Shown here: in pieces, positions 1 through 11,293 of the stretch | Layout: each line of letters starts with the position of its first letter | Position numbering within the stretch: the stretch's first letter is position 1 | Source: Amyloporia xantha | Lineage: Eukaryota; Basidiomycota; Agaricomycetes; Polyporales; Adustoporiaceae | Assembly (NCBI GenBank): GCA_036971615.1 | Contig: JAYKKR010000001.1 | Location: 3,534,001-3,598,000, forward strand | DNA: 64,000 nucleotides | Reading direction: 5' to 3' | Notes under the pieces: model-generated | Told to the model about the DNA's origin: nothing | The model's database searches: none | The model's input: the letters and a program-made list of their open reading frames with translations, nothing else | Translations under genes and position numbers: made by a program

Positions 1-2209
1 TCAACGAAGACGTCCCAGAACCGGAAGGTGTTGCACAAAACGTCAGTCTTCTACGGGGATTCAACGCTACTATTCCAAGTGCGGAGAAGAGCCGGATACG
101 GCGTAGACAAACACGCAACGTCGAAACTCCGAAACTGGGTCTGAAGAGACTAGGGATGAGCGTGCGTGGCATGCTCGCTGATGATGAGGACCATGAGGGC
201 GAGAGTGTTGCGAGTGAGGATGATGTGGTATTTGTGTCCAGCACGGAAACGCGAGGTAGGAAGGGTAAACGGAAAGGCAGACAGAGTCTGAGTGCGGGGA
301 AGACGTTTGGGCGGGAAGAACTCGCGCGGCAGACGCAGGAAATTCGGCGCGATAAAGAGAACCTCCATGTCCGCAGAGTAAGTCTATTATCAGTCTGAGG
401 CCCCATTGCTCTTCAACTTCTTCCTGTAGACCCTCATAAACAGCGAGATTGCGGAGATTACGCACAAAATCGACGCTCTCGACGCGATGCGGGCCAAGTT
501 GGAGCAGGATCTCTTGAGGCTTCAAGAGGATGAGCTAGAACTGGATGATGAGCGTAAGTCCTCTTACAGATGTCAGTGTATATATCCTCACGGGCACGTC
601 CAGTGGAGGGCGTGAAGGAACGACTAGAGCTTGAGGAGTCGACAAGTCGCACTCGAGGTCCGGCTCATCCGGAGCATATTTTACAGAGCTCACGCCGGCG
701 GAAAGGTCTGATTGATTATTCACTTTCATGAGTTTATGTTCATATCGCACTCCCAGGTCCCGCCTTCTTGCCATCAGAGCACGATGAGTTACCGCCAGGG
801 GTAGCTTTCATGGTGAGCTTTCTGCAAAGCTTACTTATTTGCTGTCGCTAATGTTATGGCCGTAGACTTTGGCAGGGCACTCTACTCCGATCACTGCCCT
901 CGACTTCTCAGAGCCATATGGCACACTTGTCAGTGCATCACAAGAGGACTCACAGCCACGGGTCTGGGATCTTTTGACTGGAGACGAGCTCGGACGATTA
1001 CGAGGTCACCGGGGGACAGTGAAGTGCGTCCAGGTCGAAGATCAAATATGCTTGACCGGTGGTGAAGACGGGACTGTAAGGCTGTGGGATCTACGGAGAG
1101 TGGACGATGATGACGAGTGGGAAGGCGGGATGCTTAGTCTGAGTGACGTCGCTGAAGAGGATGAGACTCACGACGTAGAGGGCGGGAAAACGAATGGGAT
1201 CCGCTCTAGCGCGAGCATACCCGCGAGTGAGGCTGAAAGAGATGGGCCTTGCATTCGCCTGCTGGAAGGACACACTAAGACTGTTTCTGCATTGTACTTC
1301 GAGGATGAGTGCCTGGTAAGCATCCAGTCTCTCCGGACACAACTTTGAGCATTTGCACTGACAGTCTGGATGTGCAGGTAACAGGTGCCTCTGATAAGAC
1401 GATGAGACAGTGGGATCTCGCCACTGGACAGTGTGTCATGACCATGGACATTCTCTGGGCGATCTCTCATCCGCCAGCTGCGATCCCTGGAAGTGCCATA
1501 CCAAACCATCTCTTCCCTGGTGCCGCGGCAGCGGCAGGAACGTTTGCTGTCCCTACTCCTCCTTATGCGGACGGCAGCTGGGATATGTACCAGGACTTCG
1601 TCGGTGCTGTCCAATTCTGGGGCTATGCGCTGGTTAGTGGGAGCGGTGATGGCGCTGTGCGGATGTGGGACAGTGAGTGGTGTGATTGCTTGCAGAGATT
1701 ATACAGAGACGTGATACTCCGTGGCTGCGTTTAGTGCGGACTGGCCAGCCTCATCGTACACTGCTGGGCCATACTGGCCCAGTCACCTGTTTGCAATTCG
1801 ATGAGCTGCATGTGGTCAGCGGTAGCCTGGACAAGTCTATTCGGGTCGGTAATCTAGATCTCTTGCACGAAGGGCCGTCATTGACTGATGCGTGGCTGCC
1901 TAGATCTGGGATCTACGGACGGGCGGTATCTTCGAGACTCTCAAGTATGACCACGCCGTTACTGCATTGCAGTTCGACACCAGGAAGATCGTGGCAGCGA
2001 CGGGCGAGAACGGTGTCAAGGTACAGCGCTATGCATTGTCGTGACGTATAGCTGTGTTGACGTTGTGCTAGATCTACAACCGCACCAGCATGCAAAACTC
2101 GACGCTCACGACCAATGGTCACATGAAGCCAGTGGAGAAACTGCGCTACATGGACCGCTATATGGTCTCTGGTGGACGTGACGCCATGCTGAAGATCTGG
2201 GCTCTGTGA
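1..2209 (+). CDS. mdv1: Mitochondrial fission adaptor, WD40 repeat protein (Mdv1/Caf4 type), 5' partial
   Basis: The gene enters from the left window edge. Exons read by frame continuity are <1-377, 430-553, 604-705, 757-812, 866-1315, 1378-1672, 1735-1844, 1904-2020 and 2072-2209, giving 589 complete codons including the stop. The first part is basic and polar, followed by a heptad-rich coiled coil (about 430-620, [18 protein letters not shown]) and then a C-terminal WD40 propeller starting at [13 protein letters not shown]; repeats end in WDL, LWDL, QWDL, MWD, IWDL and the terminal KIWAL. A long acidic insert (about 1100-1230) splits the third blade. Coiled coil plus C-terminal propeller is the layout of Mdv1/Caf4, which links the outer-membrane anchor Fis1 to the dynamin Dnm1 in mitochondrial and peroxisomal division. 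The Fis1-binding N-terminus lies outside the window. Another coiled-coil WD40 protein is possible but less likely. Confidence 0.82.
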
Positions 2210-2537
2210 GACTGTCGTCGGGTTTTAAAGTGTTAGAGACTCGACAGTCGATCAACTTGGACCTCATTGCTTATGCGGTGTTAGAACAATAAATGTAGCA
2301 TACATGGTAGCTTACGTGCATATTTCAATCCTTAGAAACTCGCGTTGTTGCAAGTGAGTTGAAGGCTCTGACTGCTGCATACCGACATTATTAGTTGACC
2401 CTATGCAAAACGAGTTATCGTCAAGTTATATTGGCTACTACAGGCGAAGTAAATAATATTAAGGTGGAGATCTACAAGTACACGTACAGCCCTGGACCGC
2501 GAAAGTAGAAGCATCGTACCAGTCATAAGAGTAGTCG
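2210..2537. other. Convergent intergenic spacer
   Basis: This lies between the stop codons of two converging genes. It is somewhat AT-rich with aataaa-like signals near 2289 and 2452 that could serve 3'-end formation. I see no gene here. Confidence 0.6.
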
Positions 2538-3312
2538 CTATGACAGTGCACCTGTTGGCCAGCCGAAGTCCACTGTGAGTGCAAAACCGTACGGCCGTAA
2601 ATCGTATTCGCGCCTGAACAGCGGCAGCTTTTGACGTGGACTAGATCTGTCCAGTGTTAAGGAGGTATTAGAGGCATCATCGTCGTAAAGAGGTGATGTG
2701 ATGTCGATGGATGCATTCGATGATGTTGGCGGTACTGTCGTCGAGTTTCTGTGTGGATTGCGGGAAAATGACCAGACTATATTCCAGACGTCGGACAACA
2801 TGGTCGAGCGCTCCTCATCCTCTTCTGAATCATGAGGCTGTGTACTTGGTGACGTCGAGTTCGTCGAGGAGGCCGCGTCGACCTCCGCCCGACCATCTTC
2901 GTGCTGCGCGGTATGTGCGGCATCCTCACGGGCCTTCATCTTCTGTTCCAGCTCATCCTTAAGCCGCAGAACACTGTTCATCTCCCATCGCGTGACGTTG
3001 AACCGCTCGAACACGCCCGTGTTCGTCAGGTCGCACCAGCAGCGATCGATCATGGGCACGTCCGCCGGCTTCAGATCTTCCGGGAGGTTAGGCATTAGGG
3101 ATGAGAGCGCGTCTGCATAGGTGGTTACGTTCTCTGACCACGGCACTGTCAGCGGGCTCTCGAGCGGGACTGGCGGCCAGTAGCAGGAGGACATGAAGAG
3201 GGCCGAGAGAAGGATGATGCAATAGAAGCTAACGCATCGGCATCACGGATCAGTATAAGTATAGCGGAACGAGGATATGTGGTATGTGGACTAACCATGG
3301 ACGCGCGTGCAT
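2538..3312 (-). CDS. Hypothetical small secreted or single-pass membrane protein
   Basis: Two exons, 3296-3312 and 2538-3228, joined by a 67-nt intron with a GTTAGT donor, give 235 residues. The start was chosen because MHARP joins in phase to a hydrophobic stretch (CFYCIILLSALFM) that looks like a signal peptide or type II anchor. The rest is polar: a conserved-looking core with WCDLTNTGVFERFNVTRWE, a charged helix, a Ser/Thr/Asn-rich acidic linker and a C-terminus ending in YGFALTVDFGWPTG. Several N-x-S/T sites would be glycosylated if secreted. I do not recognise a family; it reads like a basidiomycete-specific conserved protein. It converges on the WD40 gene. Confidence 0.6.
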
Positions 3313-3759
3313 TGTTGTGGAAAAGAGGAACAGCCATAAGAAAAAGGGGGCGCAGTTGGGAAGGCCAGGAGGACCAATGGTAAGTACCACCGCGTACACC
3401 TGTTATCGGCGGCATACAGTTCAGTAATTGATTCTGCAGATGGTAGTCCAAACTCACCACATTTCGACGTGAAATGGTGGTCCTGAGCCTAAATTGAGGA
3501 GACGGAGGGAATAGACAAGACTATCACTGCGCGGTGATCCAGCGTCGCGGCCATGATGACGCCGTCAAATTCACACCGAGATGACTTTGCCCTGCCCTAA
3601 AGCCCAGCGTGTAGACACGTGATGCTCTCCTCGTTCCCTGCCATTTTGGGAATCTGCGCGCTCGAAAGTGGTGGCGTGCGTGTTCTCCAGAATTCCGGAC
3701 GATTCCAACTGCTACCTTTATTACTTGCGTTTTTTGAACCCAAATCAACGTCGACCAAC

Positions 3760-4712
3760 ATGCCAGTTCATCCGGAAGTTCTATGGGCCCAGCGCAGCTC
3801 CGAAGTAGAGGATGCAAAAGTGAGTTGCTCGCTCCTCGCATGTCGCGTCTCCGCGATCGGACAATTGACGCGTCCTGCGCCGCATAGAATGTCTTGTATG
3901 TCACCGTGAACTTGCCAGACATCCAGCCGGAAACCCTTGAATACAACCTCACCTCAACGTCGATATCCGTCAAGGCAAAGGCGGGCAAGTAAGTCAGGCC
4001 GTATTTTCGTTACTTTCCCAGGTCTTGAACGCGTTTCACGCAGTGCGGAGAAGGGTCTGGAGGAGAAAGACTACGAATTCAATATCGATCTCTTCGATGA
4101 AGTGGTCCCTGAGGTGCGTCACGATCGTCCATCCGCCCGCCCACCTCTCCCGATCTCGTCGCTCATCGCTTTTTTCCCCTGCGCAGGAATCGCACAAAAC
4201 CCTGACCAGCCGATCCCTCGCGCTCGTGCTCCGCAAAAAGGAGAAAAAGGCCGAGTTCTGGCCGCGCCTCACCAAGGCGAAGGTCAAGACGCCGTTCATC
4301 AAGACCGACTTCAGCAAGTGGGTGGATGAGGACGAGCAGGATGGCGAGGTGCCCGCGGTGGATGAGGACGATATGGGCGGCATGGGCGGTATGGGTGGAA
4401 TGCCTGGCATGGGCGGCATGGGCGGCATGCCTGGTATGGGTGGAATGGGTGGCATGCCCGGCATGGGTGGAATGGGCGGCATGCCCGGTATGGGTGGTAT
4501 GCCCGGTGGCATGGACTTTGAAGAGGTACGTCTGACGCCAGGTGCCTTCATCCTACGGTGCTGACAAGTATGCACAGATGATGAAGTCTATGGGGGGTGC
4601 CGGCGCCATGGAGGGGCTGGATGCAGGGCCATCAGGCGCGGACATCGAGGGCGACGACTCTGATGACGACGGCCCGCCGCCACTTGAGGAGGCGGAGCCC
4701 GCCAAGGCATGA
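3760..4712 (+). CDS. sba1: Hsp90 co-chaperone p23/Sba1 (CS domain)
   Basis: Five exons (3760-3819, 3888-3988, 4044-4113, 4187-4525, 4578-4712) give 234 residues. The N-terminal about 115 residues form a CS/p23 beta-sandwich: [41 protein letters not shown], then the basic strand [18 protein letters not shown] and the p23 signature WPRLTKAK...[11 protein letters not shown]. p23 binds the ATP-bound closed Hsp90 dimer and slows its ATPase, stabilising clients. The tail is a Met-Gly-Gly-Met-Pro low-complexity run (4374-4515) followed by an acidic end ([12 protein letters not shown]), as in fungal Sba1/Wos2 homologs. Confidence 0.92.
4374..4515 (+). repeat. GGM/GMP-coding low-complexity repeat inside sba1
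   Basis: Degenerate tandem units of about 9-12 bases (ggcatgggcggt and variants, some with cct/ccc for Pro) code for repeating M-G-G-M-P. It is coding and in frame; the opposite strand also happens to be open. Confidence 0.85.
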
Positions 4713-5303
4713 TGTACTCGGTAGGTTCGAAGAGAAGGGGATAGGACTCTGTTGACGAAGTATATCAGCTTTCTTGCTCTTGACGATGTGTATGTACGTG
4801 AAAGTCCCCATGCTGGATCTAATGATTGCTTGGTATTTCGCTTGGCTTTCTGGCGCTAGCGTTGGAGGGCGGCTGCGAGTGCAGTGGCGTTCGTCCTGTT
4901 TTCTGAACATCCGATGTGTCGTAAGTAAAAATCGAATTGAAAATAGATCAGCTTGCTATCGTTGTACGTTGCGATATGATTATTCGAATGAACAATGAAC
5001 AATTCACTTTTCGCTCGGAAGATCGCCTGACAATGATTGATAGAAGACATGCTAGACACGCGTCAGGCAAAACATTGGTCTTATTGTCCTTTCGAATCAT
5101 TCAAGTTATACACTATAATTACATGCCTGCCTGACGACGTTCCTCGATTTCCTTACAGATACTCGCTTTGTCTGAAGTAAATACGCCGAACTGCTAATCC
5201 TGGAGAATGCAGAGCAAGGAAAGTCCAGACACGGTCTCCACAGTCCAAGCTGCCGTTGCTCCATTTTGAAGCGTTCCAGGGTGACATATCACGCCGCAGC
5301 TTC
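4713..5303. other. Convergent intergenic spacer
   Basis: About 590 bases between the stop codons of sba1 and the methyltransferase gene. The central part (4900-5130) is AT-rich and probably holds the two 3' UTRs. No gene or structured element was recognised. Confidence 0.5.
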
Positions 5304-6482
5304 TCACAACCTCACCACGGACCACACCAAAGTCCCAAACGTGACCCCGTCCTCCTCAGCGGGACGTGAGCCATCCTCACGCTCCCGCAGGCTCGCCGCC
5401 ACCCTCACCGACCCCTTCTCGAAAACGCCTCCGTCCCACAGCTCCGCCCAGCTCTCCGGCGAGTGGCAGAACATCGGCTCCGTCCGCCAGCTCTGCCCAT
5501 CCCGCTGCACGTGCTTCCTGAGCCCTTTGGCCGCGCGCCCGCCGTGCGCGCCGAAGATGAGCGAGCCGGGGAGGGGCGAGAGCAGCCCGCCGAGGGCGTG
5601 CGCGAGCTGCTGCTGGTGCGGCTCGTCGAAGAGGTGGAAGAAGGAGGAGGCGTGGATAGCGGAGACGTGCCCGTGGAGGGGGCCGAGCGAGCGCAGGGAG
5701 GAGAGCGCGGGTGGAGGGGTGGATGGCGGTGAGGAGAGGGGAGGCGTGGGTGGGAGGAATGACGGGGAGAGCGCGTCGCCTGGGATGAAGGGGACGGGGA
5801 AGGTTTCCGGAGTCGTGTTGAAGAGCTTGTGGCCGAGAGCCCAGAATTCTGCCAGGGGATGGGTCTTATCAAAGGTAGGTGCATAGGGGTTGGCGTGATG
5901 GACTTACCGGGGTGCAAGTCCGAGGCGATTGCGCCTTCGACAGGGAAGCCATCCGCAACCGCCTTGTGGACGTCGTTACCGACTAGAGGCCGTTCCCAAG
6001 ATCAGATCCGTGTATCTGACTGCAGTAACGTGCCAGCTTGGGCCGGTACTCACAGCAACAGCCTATATCGAGAAATATGGCGCCCTCGCGCTCCCTTCCC
6101 AGCTTCAACAGCTGGCTATACGCAGGCAGCCGCGAGATCTTGAGTCTGATGAGACGGGAGCAGGGTTACGTTTAGGTGCGCGTCAGATTAGCAATCACAA
6201 AGATAAACTTGCTTGGTAAAATTGAAGCGCAAAATGCAGCGGTAGCGATACACCTGCGGTAGAGACGATGAGGACCACGAGTCCTCGTCTGATCCTAAAG
6301 ATATAGCAATGTACGCGTACTTGGTATGCTTCCGCTTGCACCTCCATAATATGCACCTTTAGCGCACCCTCATCTTGAATCCCTGTCTGTGATTTGAAGA
6401 ACGCAAGTTCTTCGCTGTCCAGATTGTAATACTTCCCGTCAAGGAGGCCTTTGGTGCTGTTCGGGTCAGTATCCTCTGCCAT
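5304..6482 (-). CDS. SAM-dependent methyltransferase, fungal class I family
   Basis: Exons 6321-6482, 6213-6253, 6054-6145, 5908-5982 and 5304-5848 give 304 residues. The N-terminus (YYNLDSEELAFFKSQTGI) and the core match a fungal methyltransferase family: motif I is FLDIGCCFGNDV, followed by VADGFPVEGAIASDLHPEFWALGHKLF (acidic motif II), PVPFIPGDAL, a Pro/Ser linker, VSAIHASSFFHLFDEPHQ, a post-motif PGSLIFGAHGGR and FCHSPESWAELWD near the end. The substrate is unknown; relatives occur both in secondary-metabolite clusters and alone, and no cluster genes lie nearby. The second intron (6146-6212) uses a GC donor; this is the only phase that restores the conserved FTKLKISRLPAY. Confidence 0.85.
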
Positions 6483-6702
6483 GTCGCACAGTGTGTTTGC
6501 GCAGCATCGTTATCGAGCTCAGCCTATATGTATCGGCGTGGGCTGCATCCGACTCGGATTGGAGTCCGATATATGGGTCCTACGGTGCAAGAAGGAAAAA
6601 AGCGACACTTCTACAGAAGACTATCTAACCAAAATGCCGAGTTCCCGTGAAATATTAGGAAGGAAACAGGCTAAAATACACCTTTTCTGACATTTTCGCC
6701 TT

Positions 6703-6887
6703 TTTGGGCGCTTATTTCAATTTCTGTGGTGAAATTTATAAATATTATCAAAGGAAACGTCGCCCCTTTGAAGTGATAAGAGCACGGGGCATTCAGGAGG
6801 GTTCTTGTAGAAGTCATAAATGCATCGGATAATTTCTACTTGCACAAATACAGTATTATTCTGCATTTTGGGCGCTTATTTCAATTT
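6703..6887 (+). repeat. Direct repeat pair of 21 bp
   Basis: The 21-base string beginning TTTGGGCGCTTATTTC occurs at 6703-6723 and again at 6867-6887, 164 bases apart, in AT-rich non-coding DNA. The flanks diverge at once. It could be a relic of an inserted element or a repeated regulatory site. Confidence 0.6.
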
Positions 6888-7576
6888 ATTTCGAACTGAA
6901 TAATAAAACCTGCAATTTGATATATTAATTGAGTACGATAGAAAGTATGTATCAAGTAGCATCAACACAGCTCTTTACCCGGAAACAAACGCGATAATTG
7001 AGGCCGCAATAAAAAATCCGCGCGAGGCATGATCGAGGTGCCGGAAACAGCCTTCGAGCACTATAGTCAGAGCGCTCGGCTTGAGTACCCATACGCATGC
7101 CGACAACCATGAATTCCATAGAAATCGTGCCAACTTGGTCAGAAGATATGGAAAACATCATCATCAGCTGACTAGTAAAACATCGACATGCAGTAGCATC
7201 TCCCCAGTCGCTCAGTCCTGCAAATGAGTTGCCAGTAGTTGTCAAGACTATGCTCGCCATTGCCAGCTGTTGTCCCAACGACAAGGCGGGGTCAGAGCCG
7301 CTGAGTTGACAGCCTTCATTTCGATCGATGTTATTGCCGGATATGGCAGGTTCAGGGGCATTGTTCCAAAAAAAGACCGTACAAAAGCTTGTCACACGCG
7401 CGTCTGATCACGTGGGCGCGTCCCATTGTCCCATTCTGGGCGAGGACAATTGGCCCGCTTCACCAGCGGCCGCCTCGAACAGCGCGATTGTCCAGTCAAC
7501 AGCATCAAGCTTTGGCAATTATCTTCACCTTTGTTCAATTTGCCGCGGCGTTACCCTTCGGCACCCGTACAACGGC

Positions 7577-7583
7577 TATAAGA
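7577..7583 (+). promoter_or_regulatory. TATA-like box with downstream CT-rich tract
   Basis: TATAAGA lies about 230 bases before the secreted protein's ATG and is followed at 7596-7680 by a long C/T-rich run, the usual arrangement around transcription starts of strongly expressed fungal genes. Confidence 0.45.
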
Positions 7584-7809
7584 TGCGTCCCCCAGCCTCA
7601 CCCTCTCTCCAATATTACCACCACTTCCCACTTCCCCACTCTCTCTTTAGGACTTGTCCTCTTCCGTTCCCTTCTTCCTCGGTCTGTGATCGTGCTACTT
7701 TCAGCTAGACGCTTCCATTGCATCCCTCCTCGACCCGGTGTCCACGTCCGACAACTTCCGCCAGCATTTCATATACCAATATCATCTAGACCACACTACA
7801 TTGCCCGAC

Positions 7810-9385
7810 ATGAAGTTCAACACTGTCTTTGCTGCTGCTGCCCTCTTCTCCTCTACCGCATTTGCACGGCCGAGTTACATGCCTCGTGATAGCGGCTTCC
7901 TTCAACAGAACGGCGAAGACGCTATCGCTCTCAAGTCAGTGCATCCAGTCTTTGTCTGCAGGATGTTTACTGACATGCCATACTCCTATAGCAACCAGTT
8001 CAAGACCCTCACTACCAGCTCGTCGTGTACCACCGGTACGAACGCCTGTGTGAATGGGGAGTTTGCCCAGTGTGTAAGCGGAGCTTATGTCCTGACCTCT
8101 TGCGGGTCCGGCTTGACGTGAGTGATCGTGAAAGGGTCAAAGAAAATCAGCGACTCACAATAATGATACAGCTGTGCTGCCTTGCCCCTGGTCAACTCAG
8201 CAGGCACAAGCATTACATGCGCAACTCAAGCGGATGTCGAAGCGCGTATCGCCGCTACTGGTGCCTCTGCCTCGAACTCTACCTCGTCTGCGGTTGCATC
8301 TGCTGCCTCGGGTGTCGTTTCATCTGTTGCTGCCTCCAGCACTGTTGCTGCTTCCTCGAGCCCTGCCGCCGTGTCTTCGTCTACACCCGCCGCTTCGTCT
8401 CCGTGCGTCGTGACCGTCACCGCGAGTGCATCTGTGGTATGTCCGCGATTAGTGGCAGTACAAAGGGTCTTTCATCTGACGTATGATTTGCTAGCCTGCC
8501 GTCAGTGCTTCTGCTAGTGCCGCATCACCCAGTGCGACCGCTGGTTCTGCCTCCACTGCGACGAACGTCACTTCCTCTGGAACTGGTGCCACGGGCAACG
8601 CCACCGAAGCACAGTCATCGTTGACGCTCCTGAGCTCCCTTATCAACACTGGCTTCGAAGGCAACGGAACAAACGAGTAAGTTCGCAGTGTACGCTTGGT
8701 GCGGTGCATAAGTCATGCTAACCCCGCTCTCGCAGGTTCAGCCCAGAGGCCGGCGAAATCGCTTCGGCCACTTCGTCGAACAACTTCATCAACTTCTGCG
8801 CGACCGTCAACCTGCCCCTGACCAACGGCACCCAGGTGAAGAACGGCTCCTGCAACGCGAACCCGATGGGCGTGATCCCGAGCGTGAACAACATGCCCTC
8901 GGCCAAATTCGTCTTCCCGCCGAACCTCGGTACAGTGAAGGCGAACACGAACTTCACGGTCACGATGGCGATCCGGAACCTCGACACGGGCTTCTTCGTG
9001 AACCCGGACACGAACTACTTCGCCGCGCCGCAGACGGTGAACGGCAGCACGGGCAACATCCAGGGCCACTCGCACATCGTGATCGAGAAGCTCGCCGCGC
9101 TGAACCAGACGACGCCGACGAGCCCCGGCACGTTCGCGTTCTTCAAGGGCTTGAACGACGTCGCGGTGAACGGCACCCTGTCCGCGGAGGTGACCGGCGG
9201 TCTGCCTGCGGGTGCGTACCGCCTGGCGTCGATCAACGCCGCTGCGAACCACCAGCCCGTCCTCGTTGCTGTTGCACAGCACGGATCTGTCGATGATATG
9301 GTCTAGTGAGTTGCCTGTCTTTCCTCAGTTTCTCCTCACTCGTGTACTCATCACCGCCCTCTCTATCAGCTTCACCGTCGAATGA
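7810..9385 (+). CDS. Secreted protein with CBM19-like chitin-binding domain and a conserved fungal C-terminal domain
   Basis: Exons 7810-7934, 7992-8117, 8172-8436, 8495-8676, 8736-9305 and 9370-9385 give 427 residues. MKFNTVFAAAALFSSTAFA is a clear signal peptide. Residues of about 40-110 resemble CBM19 (FKTLTTSSSCTTGTNACVNGEFAQC...LTSCGSGLTCAALPLV...CATQ) with paired cysteines. A Ser/Ala/Thr-rich linker, likely O-mannosylated, runs from about 115 to 220. The C-terminal about 200 residues carry NNFINFCATVNLPLTNG, NLDTGFFVNPDTNYFAAPQ and GHSHIVIEKL, seen in fungal secreted proteins, some mislabelled ribosomal protein S17. No catalytic residues are evident, so a cell-wall or chitin-binding role is inferred. 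Exon 5 has strikingly GC-biased codons, suggesting high expression. Confidence 0.8.
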
Positions 9386-9938
9386 ACGTCCAGCCAATGA
9401 CTGCACTCATGAAATGACGACTTCCAAGGCTCATCGGTTGTTGACAACGATGATGAGATTTGCTTAAAGGCTCTGGCGTAGCTGTAACATTATTTCGAGT
9501 CATATATCATCATCACACTGCTGTATCGATAGTTTGTACTGCACTTACCACACTCTCTAATACATCTGCTGGGCATCGAGTATTTCGAATTTGGTCTGAG
9601 TTGGCTTGTGCAAGTTATTTAAGAAGAGAAGTTCACCAAGTTCCATCGTAAGTGTTGGCTCGCGACGCTTGCGTGCATCTTCAGGCATGTTTTCTTTTCA
9701 TACTTGGTAACGATTTCTGGATATTCGAGGAAACAGCTCTATTCACATGAGGAACTCGTGCCTAGCTCGTTCAATCATAGAAAATCAATTCCGAATTTGA
9801 CTTGCTCAAAACCGCTCTGGATCTGTCGCGAGTGAGTCACAATGTGGGACAGTCGATTTCTCCACGAGCAACGTCGAGTCCGTGTCTATCCACGCCTCGT
9901 GAACGATCCCGACGGGAGACCTCAATAACCACGAAGAA
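9386..9938. other. Intergenic spacer before thr1
   Basis: About 550 bases, same-strand neighbours on both sides. It should contain the terminator of the secreted protein gene and the promoter of homoserine kinase. No further gene was recognised. Confidence 0.5.
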
Positions 9939-11112
9939 ATGTCGAGGTCGTTCACAATACGCGTTCCTGCGACCTCAGCCAACATCGGACCAGGGTTTGA
10001 TGTCGTCGGACTCTCCCTCTCGCTCTACCTGACTTTAACCGTCACCATCACACCGCCGACATCTCCAGCTTCCGCTGTATCTCCGATTATACGGTATACG
10101 GGAGAAGGAGCGGACGAAGTACCCCTAGACGCATACAAGAACCTCACGACCCGCGTCGCGCTGTATGTCTTGCGATGCCATGGCATTCCCAGATTCCCCT
10201 CCAACCTCACCATCCTCGCGGCCAACGAGATCCCTTTCGGACGGGGGCTCGGTTCGTCCGGGGCGGCCGTCATCGCGGGCGTGCTGCTGGGGAACGAGCT
10301 CGGCCAGCTGAACCTCTCCATGTCCCGGATGCTCGACTTTGCGCTGATGGTCGAGCGGCATCCGGATAACGTCACCGCGGCCCTGGTCGGCGGATTCGTC
10401 GGGTCGTACTTGCGAGAGCTGGACGGGGCCGCGACGGAGGCCGCGAGCGTGCCCCTGGCTGAGGTCTTGCCAGAGTACCCGCCAGACGCAGGTGAAAACT
10501 GGGGCATGGACCCACCGCAACCTCCGCTGGGCATTGGGCACTACGTCCGATTCGGGTGGTCAGAGAGCATCAAGGCCGTTGCGATCATCCCCAGGTTCGA
10601 GCTGAGCACCGCGAAGGCGAGGGAAGTGCTTCCGACAAGTTATTCCCGCAAAGATCTCGTACGTCTCGTACAAAACATAGTACATGCGTCGACTTCTCAC
10701 AATTCCTGCAGGTCTTCAACCTGCAACGATTAGCGGTGCTAACTACTGCGCTCGCCCAATCTCCGCCTGATCCGGAGCTCATATACGAAGCGATGAAGGA
10801 CAGAGTACACCAACCATATCGGAAAACACTGGTAAGATCAAAGCATAGTAATCCTCGTAGATTCCAGCGAGCTGATTGGTGATATAGATCCCTGGCCTCC
10901 CAGAGGTTACCTCCAGCATCACACCATCTAACCATCCAGGCCTTCTAGGAATTTGTCTCTCTGGTGCTGGACCTACGATTCTTGCCCTTGCCACGGGTGG
11001 TTTTGAAGCAATCGCCGAAGATGCGCGGGCGATTTTCAAGCAAAAGGGGGTGGAGGTCGATTGGAAACTCTTGACAGTCGTAGGTGGTAGCGTCGTGCAT
11101 CGAGATACATAG
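9939..11112 (+). CDS. thr1: Homoserine kinase
   Basis: Three exons (9939-10658, 10712-10831, 10888-11112) give 354 residues, the usual fungal length. It phosphorylates homoserine with ATP, the step before threonine synthase, in the cytosol. GHMP-kinase marks: N-terminal IRVPATSANIGPGFDVVGLSLSLY, the ATP-binding loop FGRGLGSSGAAVIAGVLLGN, MVERHPDNVTAALVGG, and the C-terminal GHMP motif LGICLSGAGPTILALA. The ATG chosen directly precedes the conserved first strand. The gene converges on dhc2, with 181 bases between the stop codons. Confidence 0.96.
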
Positions 11113-11293
11113 CTTCGCTCCACCAATCGATTCGTACGGCAAACCGCATTGTTGCACCGTCGATGCAATGGTAAGGAGAGAAAATCATAAGTCGTGAATT
11201 CATTAGGCATTAGTATCAACGCATCTCTATCGTGAATAAACGGTAAGGTATCATAAGTTCTGCGGGTATAGTCCGGAAGTCTGCTTCTCCACT

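Larger units (their letters stand above)
6483..7809. other. Divergent intergenic region, AT-rich
   Basis: This 1.3-kb region separates the methyltransferase and the secreted CBM protein, so it should hold both promoters. The stretch 6650-6950 is AT-rich and carries a direct repeat listed separately. The right end is a pyrimidine-rich leader. No coding sequence with family resemblance was seen. Confidence 0.5.

Noticed and set aside
4036..4575. Long minus-strand frame opposite sba1
   Set aside because: Pro/Met/Ile-rich mirror of the GGM repeat; a by-product of the repeat's composition.
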